From CAZJQD01 sp964548165 [NCBI: uncultured bacterium] (GTDB lineage Bacteria > UBA8481), in NCBI GenBank assembly GCA_964548165.1, contig CAZJQD010000060.1, positions 7,124 to 17,562 of the forward strand: 10,439 nt of DNA. The letters run 5' to 3'. The notes under the pieces were generated by a model. That model searched no databases. It was not told where the DNA came from and saw nothing but the letters and a program-made list of their open reading frames with translations. The position numbers and the translations under genes are program-made. Positions 1-7,185 of this stretch are shown here, piece by piece (position 1 is the first letter of the stretch; each line of letters opens with the position of its first letter).

Positions 1-255
1 ATCTTCCTCCTCGCCACGGTCGCGACCGTCTTCTTCGGCAAGCGAATCGCCGACGGAGAGAAGATGCCGTCCTGGCAGGATGCGGAGAACACGCGCCGCA
101 CCGAGGCCATGCTGGCCCCCGACCGGGTGATTGCCCCGGCGTTCCTGCACCGCACTCCCGGCACCATGACGTTGACCGTCGTCTTCCTCGCCACGTTCGC
201 GGTCTACTACTTCGCGAACTGGAAGGCCCTGGCCGATGTCTGGCCGGTGCGCTGA
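1..255 (+). CDS. C-terminal fragment of a membrane protein, possibly a heme-copper oxidase/NO-reductase-type subunit (5' truncated)
   Basis: The frame is open from the first base and ends with TGA at 253-255, giving the last 84 residues of a protein that begins upstream. The fragment opens with the end of a hydrophobic helix (IFLLATVATVFFG), passes through a charged, Asp/Glu/Arg-rich loop of about 40 residues, and closes with a second helix (MTLTVVFLATFAVYYFANW) and a short tail. No heme or copper ligand falls in this piece, so the identity comes from context: the next genes encode a SCO domain, a cytochrome b, heme O synthase and NirK. Such genes often follow a heme-copper oxidase or NO-reductase catalytic subunit. 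A subunit III-like or unrelated membrane protein is also possible. Only 90 bp separate it from the SCO gene, so co-transcription is likely. Confidence 0.4.
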   Translation: MFLLATVATVFFGKRIADGEKMPSWQDAENTRRTEAMLAPDRVIAPAFLHRTPGTMTLTVVFLATFAVYYFANWKALADVWPVR

Positions 256-275
256 GCTCTGCAGTGATGACAACA

Positions 276-307
276 ACCGCAGAGACGCGGAGAACGCAGA
301 GAAAGTC
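276..307 (+). repeat. Single copy of the dispersed CGCAGAGACGCGGAG-type repeat
   Basis: The 32-base stretch starting ACCGCAGAGACGCGGAGAAC lies in the 90-bp gap between the first two genes. It matches the left arm of the inverted pair at 3800-3827 almost base for base, and its GAGAAAGTC end recurs at 7248-7256. I see no inverted partner nearby, unlike the other three copies, so it may be a solo arm or the remnant of a pair. Confidence 0.8.
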
Positions 308-345
308 AGAAACCAGCCTAGTCAAAAGAACGGGGCGCTTCGGTT

Positions 346-1365
346 GTGAGCGGAACGACGAGATCGAGAGAAGATAGAGTGATCCGAGCGGGAGATGACG
401 AGGCCTCCGTGGATGGGCCGGCCGCGTATGCGGTCCACCGCCTGACGTCCTGGGTGGGGGAGTGGCCGTTCGCCGCGTTCCTGCTCTTCACGATCGTCTT
501 CTCGGAGATCGTGCTGGTCACGCTGATGGCGTGGCCGGCCGATCTCGGGACCTTCGGTCAATTTGCCGACGAGTTCCGGACGTGGTGCCTGGGGCAGGAC
601 CGCGCGAGCGGCCACCTGCAGTGGGCCTACGTCGCCATGTATATCCTCAATCCTCTCGCTGTCGGCGCCGTGGTCTGGGCCATCTGGAGCCGTCCTCTCC
701 GCGTCGCTTTCGCCGTGGGTCCGCGCGTCTTCCTGGCGCCCGCGCTCGCGGCGTTCGCCCTGATCGTCGCCTCGACGGCCGCTCTCTACGCGTGGCAGGA
801 TCCGGCAGTCTCCCAGGGCTACCTCGCGTTCCCCGCGCGCGAGATCCGGACCGCGACGCCGGCGCCCGGCTTCACACTCGTCGACCAGGACGCCTCTCCC
901 TTCTCGCTCGCCGACTGGCGCGGTCGCCCCGTCCTCGTCACGGCCGTCTACTCCAGCTGCGGCGCCGCCTGTCCCCGCATCCTCGCCGGACTGCGGGGCG
1001 TTATCGATCGCCTGGGAGCGCCGAAGGCGGACGGCTTCGGCGTGGCCGTCCTGACGCTCGATCCCGAGCGGGACACGCCGGCGCGGCTGGCAACCCTGGC
1101 GCGCGCCTATGGGATCCAGGGAGAAGGCCGCAAGTTCCTCTCGGGTCCCCCCGCCGATGTCGAGGCCGCGCTCGATGATCTCGGGTTCGCTCGTCGCCGC
1201 GATCCCGCGACCGGCGTCATCGATCACGCGCCGCTCTACATCCTCATCGATCGCGCCGGACGGATCGCCTATCGCTTCACGACGGGGGAGACCCAGGAGA
1301 AGTGGATGACGGAGGCCGTGACGCTTCTCGAATCGGAGCCGCTTCTCCCGGGCGAACTCCCGTGA
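346..1365 (+). CDS. Three-helix membrane protein fused to a SCO1/SenC copper-chaperone domain
   Basis: This 339-residue protein has two parts. Residues 41-64, 91-114 and 125-150 are hydrophobic segments that look like three transmembrane helices. Residues 172-330 form a thioredoxin-fold SCO domain with the copper-binding CGAAC motif (C205, C209), the family motif LDPERDTP at 238-245, and the distal ligand His294 in DHAPLYILID. SCO proteins bind one copper through these two Cys and one His, and help assemble the CuA site of cytochrome c oxidase or keep its cysteines reduced. Most family members have a single anchor helix, so the three-helix N-terminus is unusual. The ORF opens at GTG 346 with a poor ribosome site. 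GTG 379, preceded by a purine-rich GAGAGAAG, is an equally credible start and keeps all domains. The gene ends 25 bp before the cytochrome b fusion. Confidence 0.9.
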   Translation: MSGTTRSREDRVIRAGDDEASVDGPAAYAVHRLTSWVGEWPFAAFLLFTIVFSEIVLVTLMAWPADLGTFGQFADEFRTWCLGQDRASGHLQWAYVAMYILNPLAVGAVVWAIWSRPLRVAFAVGPRVFLAPALAAFALIVASTAALYAWQDPAVSQGYLAFPAREIRTATPAPGFTLVDQDASPFSLADWRGRPVLVTAVYSSCGAACPRILAGLRGVIDRLGAPKADGFGVAVLTLDPERDTPARLATLARAYGIQGEGRKFLSGPPADVEAALDDLGFARRRDPATGVIDHAPLYILIDRAGRIAYRFTTGETQEKWMTEAVTLLESEPLLPGELP

Positions 1366-1390
1366 GGGCCTGAGGGCCTGGGGGCATGAC

Positions 1391-3766
1391 ATGACCGAGA
1401 TGCGGAGCCCGTCGTTGGGCGGTCCCATCGACGATCCGAAGTTCCAGGTCTGCCTGCGTCCCGGCGGCACGCCGACACCCGGCCGCGCGCTCGGACTCCT
1501 CGAGCAGTTCCGCGCCGACCCGCCGCTCCGCGCCGAAGCGCTCTGGAATGGATTGGCCGCCGTTCTCCGCCCGCTCCAGGCCGCGGCCGCCTACGCCCTG
1601 CCTCGCGACCTCAACCTCGTGGCGCAACCCGGCGCCGCCGCCAACGTCTCGCTCCTCTATGCCCTCGTCTCCGGCATCCTCATGCTCTTCTGGTACAGTC
1701 CCAGCGTTCACGAGGCCCACGCGTCCCTGGCCGCCTCCGCCCCCTACAGCCTAGGCCGCATCATGCAGGGCCTGCATCGATACTCCAGCGACGCCTGCAT
1801 GCTCTTTGTCTTCCTCCACGCGATCCAGGTGATGGCGGCGCGCGCGGTGACTGGCGCGCGGTGGCTGGCGTGGGTGACGGGGATCCTCCTCCTGGGCCTC
1901 CTCTGGTTCGACGGCTGGACCGGTTACTGGCTGGCCTGGGACGACAGTGCCGCCCGGATCGCGATCACGAGCGCGCGCTGGTTGGATATCATTCCCATCT
2001 TCGCGGAGCCGCTCTCGCGCACCTTCCTCGCCGACGCCACCGTCACCTCGCTCCACTTCTTCCTCGTCTTCTTCATCCACATGCTGATCCCGCTCGCGAT
2101 GGGCGTCGCGCTCTGGCTCCACATCGCGCGCCTGAATCGCTCGCGCTTCCTGACGTCGGGGCGCGCGGCCGCCGCGCTTGGTCTCTTCTTTGTCCTCCTG
2201 GCGATCGCGGCGCCGGCGGTGCCGGGTCCCGCGGCCACCCTGTCGCGCGATCCCGCGACCGTGCGCATGGACTGGTTCTACATGGCCCCGCTCGTCGTGA
2301 TGGAGCGGGTGACGCCGATGACGGGGTGGGCCCTGGCGTCCGTTCTCGTTTCCTTCGCCCTCGGCCTGCCCTGGATTCTGGCTCGCCGACGGGCCGCCCC
2401 GGTCACCGTGGTCGAGGATCGCTGCAATGGTTGCCGCCAGTGCGTGGTCGACTGTCCCTACGCCGCGATCACGATGAACCTCCGCCCGGACGCGCCGTTC
2501 GTGACCGCGACGTCGTCGGCCGCGGCCACGGCCGCAAGCACGAGCGCGAGCGCCGCCGCCAGCGCAACCGCGAACTCGGCTCCAGCCACGACCGCAACCT
2601 CGCCCGTCCTGCGCGCCGCGGTCTTCGCGACGGAGAATCCCGTCGGTGAGCCTGACCCCCTGCGCCGTGCCGTCATCGATCCCGCGCTCTGCGTCGGATG
2701 CGGTATCTGCGTGGGATCGTGCGCGCCCGCCGCGATCGATTTCCGGCACCTGCCGGTGACGGCGGTCCGCGAGCGCATGGCGCGGTGGCTGACCGATTCC
2801 CGGCTCTGGGTGTCCCATCCGAGCGGTGGTGCGCCGCGCTCCAAGGCCTGGGCTCCGCCCGACGCGCTCGCGTTCCTCTGCACGCACGGCGCGGCCTCCA
2901 GCCTCGCCTTCGATCCCGCGAACGGGATCTCGCCCGAGCTTCCTGGCTATCGGATCGTGCCTGTTCCCTGCACGGGTTGGGTTCACCCCTATCTCCTGCG
3001 GCGTGCCTTCAAGGAGGGCTACAGCGCCGTCCTCGTCGGCGGGTGCTCCACCATGCCGATCTATCGCGAGGGCGTCGAGCGCACGGATGAGCGTCTCGAC
3101 GGCGACGATGCCGTTCCGACCGGGCGCGTGCTTCGCCTGCGTTTTGATCGCGCCGATCGGGCCTCGTTCCTGGAGGAGGCCGAGGCGTTCCGCAAGGCGC
3201 ACGTGACCTCGACCGGAGCGACCCAACCGCAACGCGAGGCAACCGGTTCGGAGCGAAGCCGGTCCGATGTTCCGTTCGCCGGTGCCCGCCGGTGGATCCT
3301 CGCCGCGCTCCTCGTTGTAGCCCTGGCCGTCGGCGTCGTGGCGCCGAGCGAGGGCGTGGTCGCGGTTCCCGGCGCCGGCGCTTCCTCGCTGGTCGTCTCG
3401 TTCCGCCTGGCCGGCATGCCCGGTCACGTCGCCGCGCACGTTGCCGACCCGGAGCTGATGCCGCACATGCAGGGCGGCGTCCAGGCCTCCGCTCGCGACC
3501 GCGTCCCGGTCCGCCTGCGCGTCCGCGTGGACGGCGCGACCGTGCTCGAGAACGCCTATCCGGCCCACGGACTCTTCGGCGACGGCGCCAGCATCGCGAT
3601 CGAGCGCGTGCCGTTGACGCCCGGCGCGCACGAGGTTGAGGTCGCGCTCGGCGTGACGACCGATCCGAGCGAGTGGACGCACCGAGCCACCCGAACGCTC
3701 GAGGTGACCGAGGGCCGCCGCGCCGCCGTGCTCTTCGATGCCGTGGACGGATTCCAGTGGCACTGA
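1391..3766 (+). CDS. Diheme cytochrome b - 2x[4Fe-4S] - MvhD-like - periplasmic beta-domain fusion
   Basis: This 791-residue protein looks like a membrane electron-transfer subunit. Residues 85-330 hold about six helices of the cytochrome b/b6 type. H129/H143 and H230/H244 each have the 13-residue spacing that ligates two b hemes, and WFYMAPLVVM near 295-304 resembles the subunit IV start. After a basic ARRR (cytoplasmic by the positive-inside rule) come C345-x2-C348-x2-C351-x3-C355 and C434-x2-C437-x2-C440-x3-C444, two ferredoxin [4Fe-4S] motifs separated by an Ala/Ser/Thr linker. Residues 491-605 resemble the MvhD/FlpD hydrogenase-delta domain, keeping C497, C527 and C552 but lacking the usual last cysteine. 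A seventh helix (633-652) leads to a probable periplasmic beta-sandwich (665-788). ATG 1391 follows a G-rich stretch. The partner could be the upstream heme-copper-type protein. The domain calls are firm; the reaction is unknown. No Rieske gene is in the window. Confidence 0.85.
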   Translation: MTEMRSPSLGGPIDDPKFQVCLRPGGTPTPGRALGLLEQFRADPPLRAEALWNGLAAVLRPLQAAAAYALPRDLNLVAQPGAAANVSLLYALVSGILMLFWYSPSVHEAHASLAASAPYSLGRIMQGLHRYSSDACMLFVFLHAIQVMAARAVTGARWLAWVTGILLLGLLWFDGWTGYWLAWDDSAARIAITSARWLDIIPIFAEPLSRTFLADATVTSLHFFLVFFIHMLIPLAMGVALWLHIARLNRSRFLTSGRAAAALGLFFVLLAIAAPAVPGPAATLSRDPATVRMDWFYMAPLVVMERVTPMTGWALASVLVSFALGLPWILARRRAAPVTVVEDRCNGCRQCVVDCPYAAITMNLRPDAPFVTATSSAAATAASTSASAAASATANSAPATTATSPVLRAAVFATENPVGEPDPLRRAVIDPALCVGCGICVGSCAPAAIDFRHLPVTAVRERMARWLTDSRLWVSHPSGGAPRSKAWAPPDALAFLCTHGAASSLAFDPANGISPELPGYRIVPVPCTGWVHPYLLRRAFKEGYSAVLVGGCSTMPIYREGVERTDERLDGDDAVPTGRVLRLRFDRADRASFLEEAEAFRKAHVTSTGATQPQREATGSERSRSDVPFAGARRWILAALLVVALAVGVVAPSEGVVAVPGAGASSLVVSFRLAGMPGHVAAHVADPELMPHMQGGVQASARDRVPVRLRVRVDGATVLENAYPAHGLFGDGASIAIERVPLTPGAHEVEVALGVTTDPSEWTHRATRTLEVTEGRRAAVLFDAVDGFQWH

Positions 3767-3799
3767 ACGCGCCGCTAGTCCTGAAAATGTTCGAGCAGT

Positions 3800-3967
3800 A
3801 CCGCAGAGACGCGGAGGACGCAGAGATGATACCGCTCAGGACCACGAATCCTGCGACCAGCAGATCTCCGAATCGAGCGGCGCAATGACATCCGCAATCG
3901 GAATCCCCGCAGGATGGAAATCGTGTCTGCATCTTCTCCATCTCTGCGCTCTCCGCGTCTCCGCGGT
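3800..3967. repeat. 168-bp inverted-repeat element upstream of and touching ctaB
   Basis: The arms are 3800-3827 and 3940-3967, 28 bases each. The right arm is the reverse complement of the left with 3 mismatches. The arm consensus begins ACCGCAGAGACGCGGAGGAC. The 112-bp interior has a further small inverted pair (ATCCTGCG near 3846 and CGCAGGAT near 3908), so transcripts could fold into a long hairpin. The element fills nearly the whole gap between the cytochrome b fusion and ctaB, and its right edge overlaps the GTG start of ctaB. It could be a MITE-like non-autonomous mobile element. No transposase or clear target-site duplication is visible. Confidence 0.8.
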
Positions 3968-4841
3968 GACGACGTTACGTGTCGTCCACGATCTTGCGAC
4001 ACTGACCAAGCCTCGCATCACGGCGGCGACCGTCGTTGCGGCGGCGGCAGGATGGGCGGCGGCCGGCGGAGCCCCGACTCCACGCCTCCTCGGCGTTCTC
4101 GGCGGACTGGCCGTTCTCTCTGGCGCGGCCTGCACGTTGAACATGGCGTACGAACGGTTCACCGACGCGCGGATGCAGAGAACGGCCGCCCGCCCGCTGG
4201 CTTCCGGCCGTCTGCCTCTCTCTGCCGCCCTCGCCCTGGCCCTGGTCCTGGTCGTCACCGGAGTCCTCCTGCTGTCGCTTGCGGCCACGCCGTCCGCGCT
4301 TAGCTTCGGCATCCTCGGCCTCCTCACCTACGCCGGCGTCTACACGCCTCTCAAGCGACGTACCGCGTGGGCCTTCGCGCTCGGCCTCCTCCCCGGCGCC
4401 CTTCCTCCCGTCGTCGGTTGGGCGGCGGCCGGCGGAGGCCCCGCCGGTGGGCTCCTCCTCGCCCTGGGCCTCGCGGCCTGGCAGATCCCTCACGTCCTCG
4501 CGCTCTCGCTCTGGCTCGACGCTGACTACGCCCGCGCCGGGATCCGCACCTGGCCCCGCGCTCTGGGCGAATCCGCCATCGCCGCTCCGAGAACCCGTCG
4601 TCTCGCCGCCTGGCTCACCGTTCCGGCCGCGATCCTGATGGCGGCGCCGGCCGCATTCGGTCTCGCCGGTCCGCTCTTTGTCGCATGCGCCCTCGCCGCT
4701 GGAGCGCGCTTCGTTCTCTCGGCATTCCGGAAGCACAGGGACGAAGAAGACGCCGCGTGGGGACGCCGCGTCTTTCTCGCCTCGCTCATCCATGTCATCG
4801 CCGTCTACGCGGCGCTCGTGGCGGATCGTTGGTTGCTGTGA
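3966..4841 (+). CDS. ctaB: Protoheme IX farnesyltransferase (heme O synthase)
   Basis: CtaB/CyoE is a polytopic UbiA-family prenyltransferase that adds a farnesyl group to heme B, making heme O for heme-copper oxidases. From GTG 3966 the product is 291 residues, the usual family length, and begins about 12 residues before the conserved LTKPR. Family motifs are all present. The prenyl-diphosphate/Mg site is N59[19 protein letters not shown], with Glu63 in place of the more common first Asp. YTPLKRRT lies at 126-133, the [11 protein letters not shown] loop at 142-152, and [20 protein letters not shown] at 172-191. About eight hydrophobic helices are visible. The frame is open back to 3738, but that extension overlaps the preceding gene and is encoded by repeat DNA, so I prefer the GTG. 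There is no good Shine-Dalgarno; the start lies on the edge of an inverted repeat. nirK follows after 26 bp. Confidence 0.93.
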   Translation: MTTLRVVHDLATLTKPRITAATVVAAAAGWAAAGGAPTPRLLGVLGGLAVLSGAACTLNMAYERFTDARMQRTAARPLASGRLPLSAALALALVLVVTGVLLLSLAATPSALSFGILGLLTYAGVYTPLKRRTAWAFALGLLPGALPPVVGWAAAGGGPAGGLLLALGLAAWQIPHVLALSLWLDADYARAGIRTWPRALGESAIAAPRTRRLAAWLTVPAAILMAAPAAFGLAGPLFVACALAAGARFVLSAFRKHRDEEDAAWGRRVFLASLIHVIAVYAALVADRWLL

Positions 4842-4854
4842 ATATAAATCTCTC

Positions 4855-4861
4855 GGGGAGG
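4855..4861 (+). promoter_or_regulatory. Ribosome binding site of nirK
   Basis: GGGGAGG lies 6 bases before ATG 4868, in a short AT-richer spacer after ctaB. It fixes the nirK start at 4868 rather than the longer open frame reaching back to 4685, which would overlap ctaB by more than 150 bases and hide the lipoprotein signal. Confidence 0.75.
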
Positions 4862-4867
4862 TCGGTC

Positions 4868-6334
4868 ATGAATCGACGTCTGAAGGTTGGTTTCCTGGGT
4901 CTGGCCGTTGCTCTTTTGCTCGGCTGCGGTCAGAGCGTGAATGCTCCGGGAGGTGTGCCCGCTGATCCGGCGTCGTTGCCGGTGGAGCACGCCGTCCTGA
5001 CGAGCCCCCCGAACGTGCCGCCGCCGATCACGCGCCGCCACGCGGCGAAGGTCGTCATCGAGCTGGAGATCCAGGAGGTCACGCGCCCGATCGCCGAGGG
5101 CGTCCTGTACACGTTCTGGACGTACGGCGGCTCCGTGCCCGGCTCGTTCATGCGCGTGCGCGAGGGCGACGTCATCGAGTTCCACCTCAAGAACCACCAG
5201 GACAACAAGTTCCCCCACAACATCGACCTCCATGCCGTCACCGGCCCCGGCGGCGGTGCGACCTCGACCTTCACCGCGCCCGGCCACCAGACCCAGTTCA
5301 CGTTCACGGCCCTCAATCCCGGACTCTACGTCTACCACTGCGCCACGGCCCCCGTCGGCATGCACATCGGTAACGGCATGTACGGCCTCATCCTCGTCGA
5401 GCCCGCCGCTGGGCTCCCGCCCGTCGACCGCGAGTATTACGTCATGCAGGGTGACTTCTACACCACCGGCCGCTACCACCAGAAGGGCCTCCAGTCCTTC
5501 GACATGCAGAAGGCCATCGACGAGCACCCCACGTACGTGCTCTTCAACGGCGCCGAGGGCGCGCTCACCGGGACCGGCAGTCTCAAGGCCGAGGTCGGCG
5601 AGACGGTGCGGCTCTACATCGGCAACGGCGGACCGAACCTCATCTCCAGCTTCCACGTCATCGGTGAGATCTTCGACAAGGTCTACCAGGAAGGCGGATC
5701 GCTGGCGAACCAGCACAACGTCCAGACCACGCTCGTTCCCGCGGGCGGATCGACCATCGTCGAGTTCAAGGTCGAGGTCCCGGGCAAGCTCATCCTCGTT
5801 GACCACGCGCTCTTTAGAACCTTTAACAAGGGCGCGCTCGGACTGATGGAAGTCTCGGGTCCCGAGAACAAGATCGTCTACTCCGGGCTGGAGGTGGACG
5901 AGGTCTACATCAGCGAGGCGGCGCTCGGTCGTTCCACGGCCGACGACACGGCGCTAGCGACGCAGACCCTCACGCCGGCGCAACGCGTCGAGAACGGCCA
6001 GAGGCTCTTCAAGGCCAACTGCGCCACGTGCCACCAGGCCGAGGGCCAGGGGCTCGCGAACGTCTTCCCGCCGGTCGCGGGATCGGAGTATGTCTCCGGC
6101 GACAAGACCCGGCTCATCAAGATCGTCCTGGGTGGCCTCACCGGGCCGATCACGGTCAAGGGCGCGCAGTATAATGGCGTCATGCCGCCGCAGAGCCAGC
6201 TGGCCGACGACGAGATCGCGGACATCCTCACGTACCTGCGATCGAGCCTTGGCAATACCGGCGGACCGGTCACGGCCGCGGAGGTCGCGCGTCAGCGTGC
6301 ATCCGCCCCGCGCGCCGCGGGCGCCGCGGAGTAA
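4868..6334 (+). CDS. nirK: Copper-containing nitrite reductase, AniA-like lipoprotein with C-terminal cytochrome c
   Basis: NirK reduces nitrite to nitric oxide in the periplasm. The 488-residue precursor starts with a lipoprotein signal ending LLGC (Cys20), so the enzyme is probably lipid-anchored as in Neisseria AniA. Two cupredoxin domains span about 60-335. Type 1 copper ligands are H117, C158, H166 and M171; type 2 ligands are H122, H157 and H313; the catalytic Asp120 and His263 are kept. The loop [18 protein letters not shown] and the stretch [19 protein letters not shown] are very close to AniA-type (class II) enzymes. Residues 370-460 add a class I cytochrome c domain with CATCH (C385, C388, H389) and a likely axial Met439 in GVMPPQ, which probably passes electrons to the type 1 copper. 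A strong ribosome site precedes ATG 4868. The nirV-like gene starts 15 bp after its stop. Confidence 0.96.
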   Translation: MNRRLKVGFLGLAVALLLGCGQSVNAPGGVPADPASLPVEHAVLTSPPNVPPPITRRHAAKVVIELEIQEVTRPIAEGVLYTFWTYGGSVPGSFMRVREGDVIEFHLKNHQDNKFPHNIDLHAVTGPGGGATSTFTAPGHQTQFTFTALNPGLYVYHCATAPVGMHIGNGMYGLILVEPAAGLPPVDREYYVMQGDFYTTGRYHQKGLQSFDMQKAIDEHPTYVLFNGAEGALTGTGSLKAEVGETVRLYIGNGGPNLISSFHVIGEIFDKVYQEGGSLANQHNVQTTLVPAGGSTIVEFKVEVPGKLILVDHALFRTFNKGALGLMEVSGPENKIVYSGLEVDEVYISEAALGRSTADDTALATQTLTPAQRVENGQRLFKANCATCHQAEGQGLANVFPPVAGSEYVSGDKTRLIKIVLGGLTGPITVKGAQYNGVMPPQSQLADDEIADILTYLRSSLGNTGGPVTAAEVARQRASAPRAAGAAE

Positions 6335-6336
6335 GA

Positions 6337-6342
6337 AAGGAA
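6337..6342 (+). promoter_or_regulatory. Ribosome binding site of the nirV-like gene
   Basis: AAGGAA sits 7 bases before ATG 6350 and immediately after the nirK stop codon. It supports the ATG at 6350 and translation of this gene from the nirK transcript. Confidence 0.65.
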
Positions 6343-6349
6343 CCAGGGA

Positions 6350-7180
6350 ATGCGGATCTCGGATCGCGGATCGCGGCAGTCACACCGTCGCACCGCGGTT
6401 CGAGCCCGCGTCCCGATCCTGGTCGGGCTTCTCGTCCTTGTGGGCGCTGCATCGGCCCTCGCGTCCGGCCGGCTCGTCACCATCGCGGCCGGAACCTGGC
6501 AACCTCTCTATCGAGGCGCCACGGACACCGAACCGCGCCGCGTTCGCGCCTTTCAGATGGAAGAGATGCCGGTCACGAACGCGGAGTACCTGGAATTCAT
6601 AAGAGCAAGACCGGAGTGGCGGCGTGACCGCGTTCTCGCTCTCTACGCCGACACCGCCTACCTGCGCCACTGGGCGGCTCCGGACGTTCTCGGATCGTCG
6701 GCCCTGCCGGAAGCGCCGGTGCGGTTCGTCAGCTGGTTCGCCGCGCGCGCCTACGCGCGGTGGAAGGGACGGCGATTGGCGACAGAAGAAGAATGGGAGT
6801 ATGCGGCCTCGGCGAGCCGGCGATCGCGCGATGGGCGGCGCGATACCGCCTGGCGCCGCGATCTCCTGGCGATCTACGGACAGCCGACGCCCGCCGTCTT
6901 CGGACCGGTCGGGCAGGGGAGTCCGAACGCCTGGGGGCTCCACGATCTGCACGGCGTCACCTGGGAGTGGGTCGAGGACTTCCAGGCAACGGTGAGCGGG
7001 CGCGACAGCCGCTCGAATCGCGGCGACGACGAGTCGCCGTTCTGCGGCGCCGGGAGCCTGCGCGCGAGCGATCGCGACGACTACCCGACGTTCATGCGCT
7101 ACGCGCTCCGGGGGTCGCTCGCCGCCCGCGACTGTCTCCACAACCTCGGCTTCCGCACCGCGGTGGACGGGATGCGATGA
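6350..7180 (+). CDS. nirV: NirV-like, FGE/SUMF1-fold protein next to nirK
   Basis: This 276-residue protein has a basic N-terminus and a hydrophobic segment (21-39, ending ALASG), suggesting export or membrane anchoring. Residues 44-270 match the formylglycine-generating enzyme/sulfatase-modifying fold: MEEMPVTNAEYLEF (70-83), PVRFVSWFAARAYARWKG (123-140), RRLATEEEWEYAA (141-153), WGLHDLHGVTWEWVEDF (195-211) and the closing LGFR (266-269). Genes of this fold, called nirV, follow nirK in several proteobacteria; their function is not established. Only C232 and C262 occur in the C-terminal part, and the close Cys-x4-Cys copper/active pair of true FGE is missing, so sulfatase activation is unlikely. 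A role in NirK maturation or anchoring is inference. Start ATG 6350 has a good ribosome site. The first dozen codons come from a short tandem repeat. Confidence 0.85.
   Translation: MRISDRGSRQSHRRTAVRARVPILVGLLVLVGAASALASGRLVTIAAGTWQPLYRGATDTEPRRVRAFQMEEMPVTNAEYLEFIRARPEWRRDRVLALYADTAYLRHWAAPDVLGSSALPEAPVRFVSWFAARAYARWKGRRLATEEEWEYAASASRRSRDGRRDTAWRRDLLAIYGQPTPAVFGPVGQGSPNAWGLHDLHGVTWEWVEDFQATVSGRDSRSNRGDDESPFCGAGSLRASDRDDYPTFMRYALRGSLAARDCLHNLGFRTAVDGMR
6353..6376 (+). repeat. Short GCGGATC-type tandem repeat inside the 5' end of the nirV-like gene
   Basis: Directly after the ATG, the core CGGATC occurs three times in 24 bases (6353, 6360, 6367), ending in GCGG. It encodes the RISDRGSR stretch ahead of the hydrophobic signal. 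It is unrelated in sequence to the CAGAG-type arms elsewhere in the window. Confidence 0.6.
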
Positions 7181-7185
7181 GAATC

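Noticed and set aside
256-345. FNR/NNR-type operator ahead of the respiratory genes
   Set aside because: I looked for TTGAT-N4-ATCAA-like sites in the gaps before the sco, ctaB, nirK and nirV genes and saw none. The promoter is probably upstream of the window.
322-1470. 382-residue open frame on the minus strand opposite the first SCO gene
   Set aside because: Arg-rich low-complexity translation with no recognisable motif. It overlaps a gene with intact copper ligands.
1751-3763. 670-residue open frame on the minus strand opposite the cytochrome b fusion
   Set aside because: It is extremely Arg/Gly/Asp/Glu-rich with no domain pattern, a typical shadow of a GC-rich gene. The plus strand has clear heme and Fe-S motifs.
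3738-3965. N-terminal extension of ctaB in the same open frame
   Set aside because: It overlaps the end of the preceding gene and then translates repeat DNA. The conserved protein begins shortly before LTKPR, matching the GTG at 3966.
4685-4867. Upstream extension of nirK in the same open frame
   Set aside because: It would overlap ctaB and bury the lipoprotein signal. GGGGAGG before ATG 4868 marks the real start.
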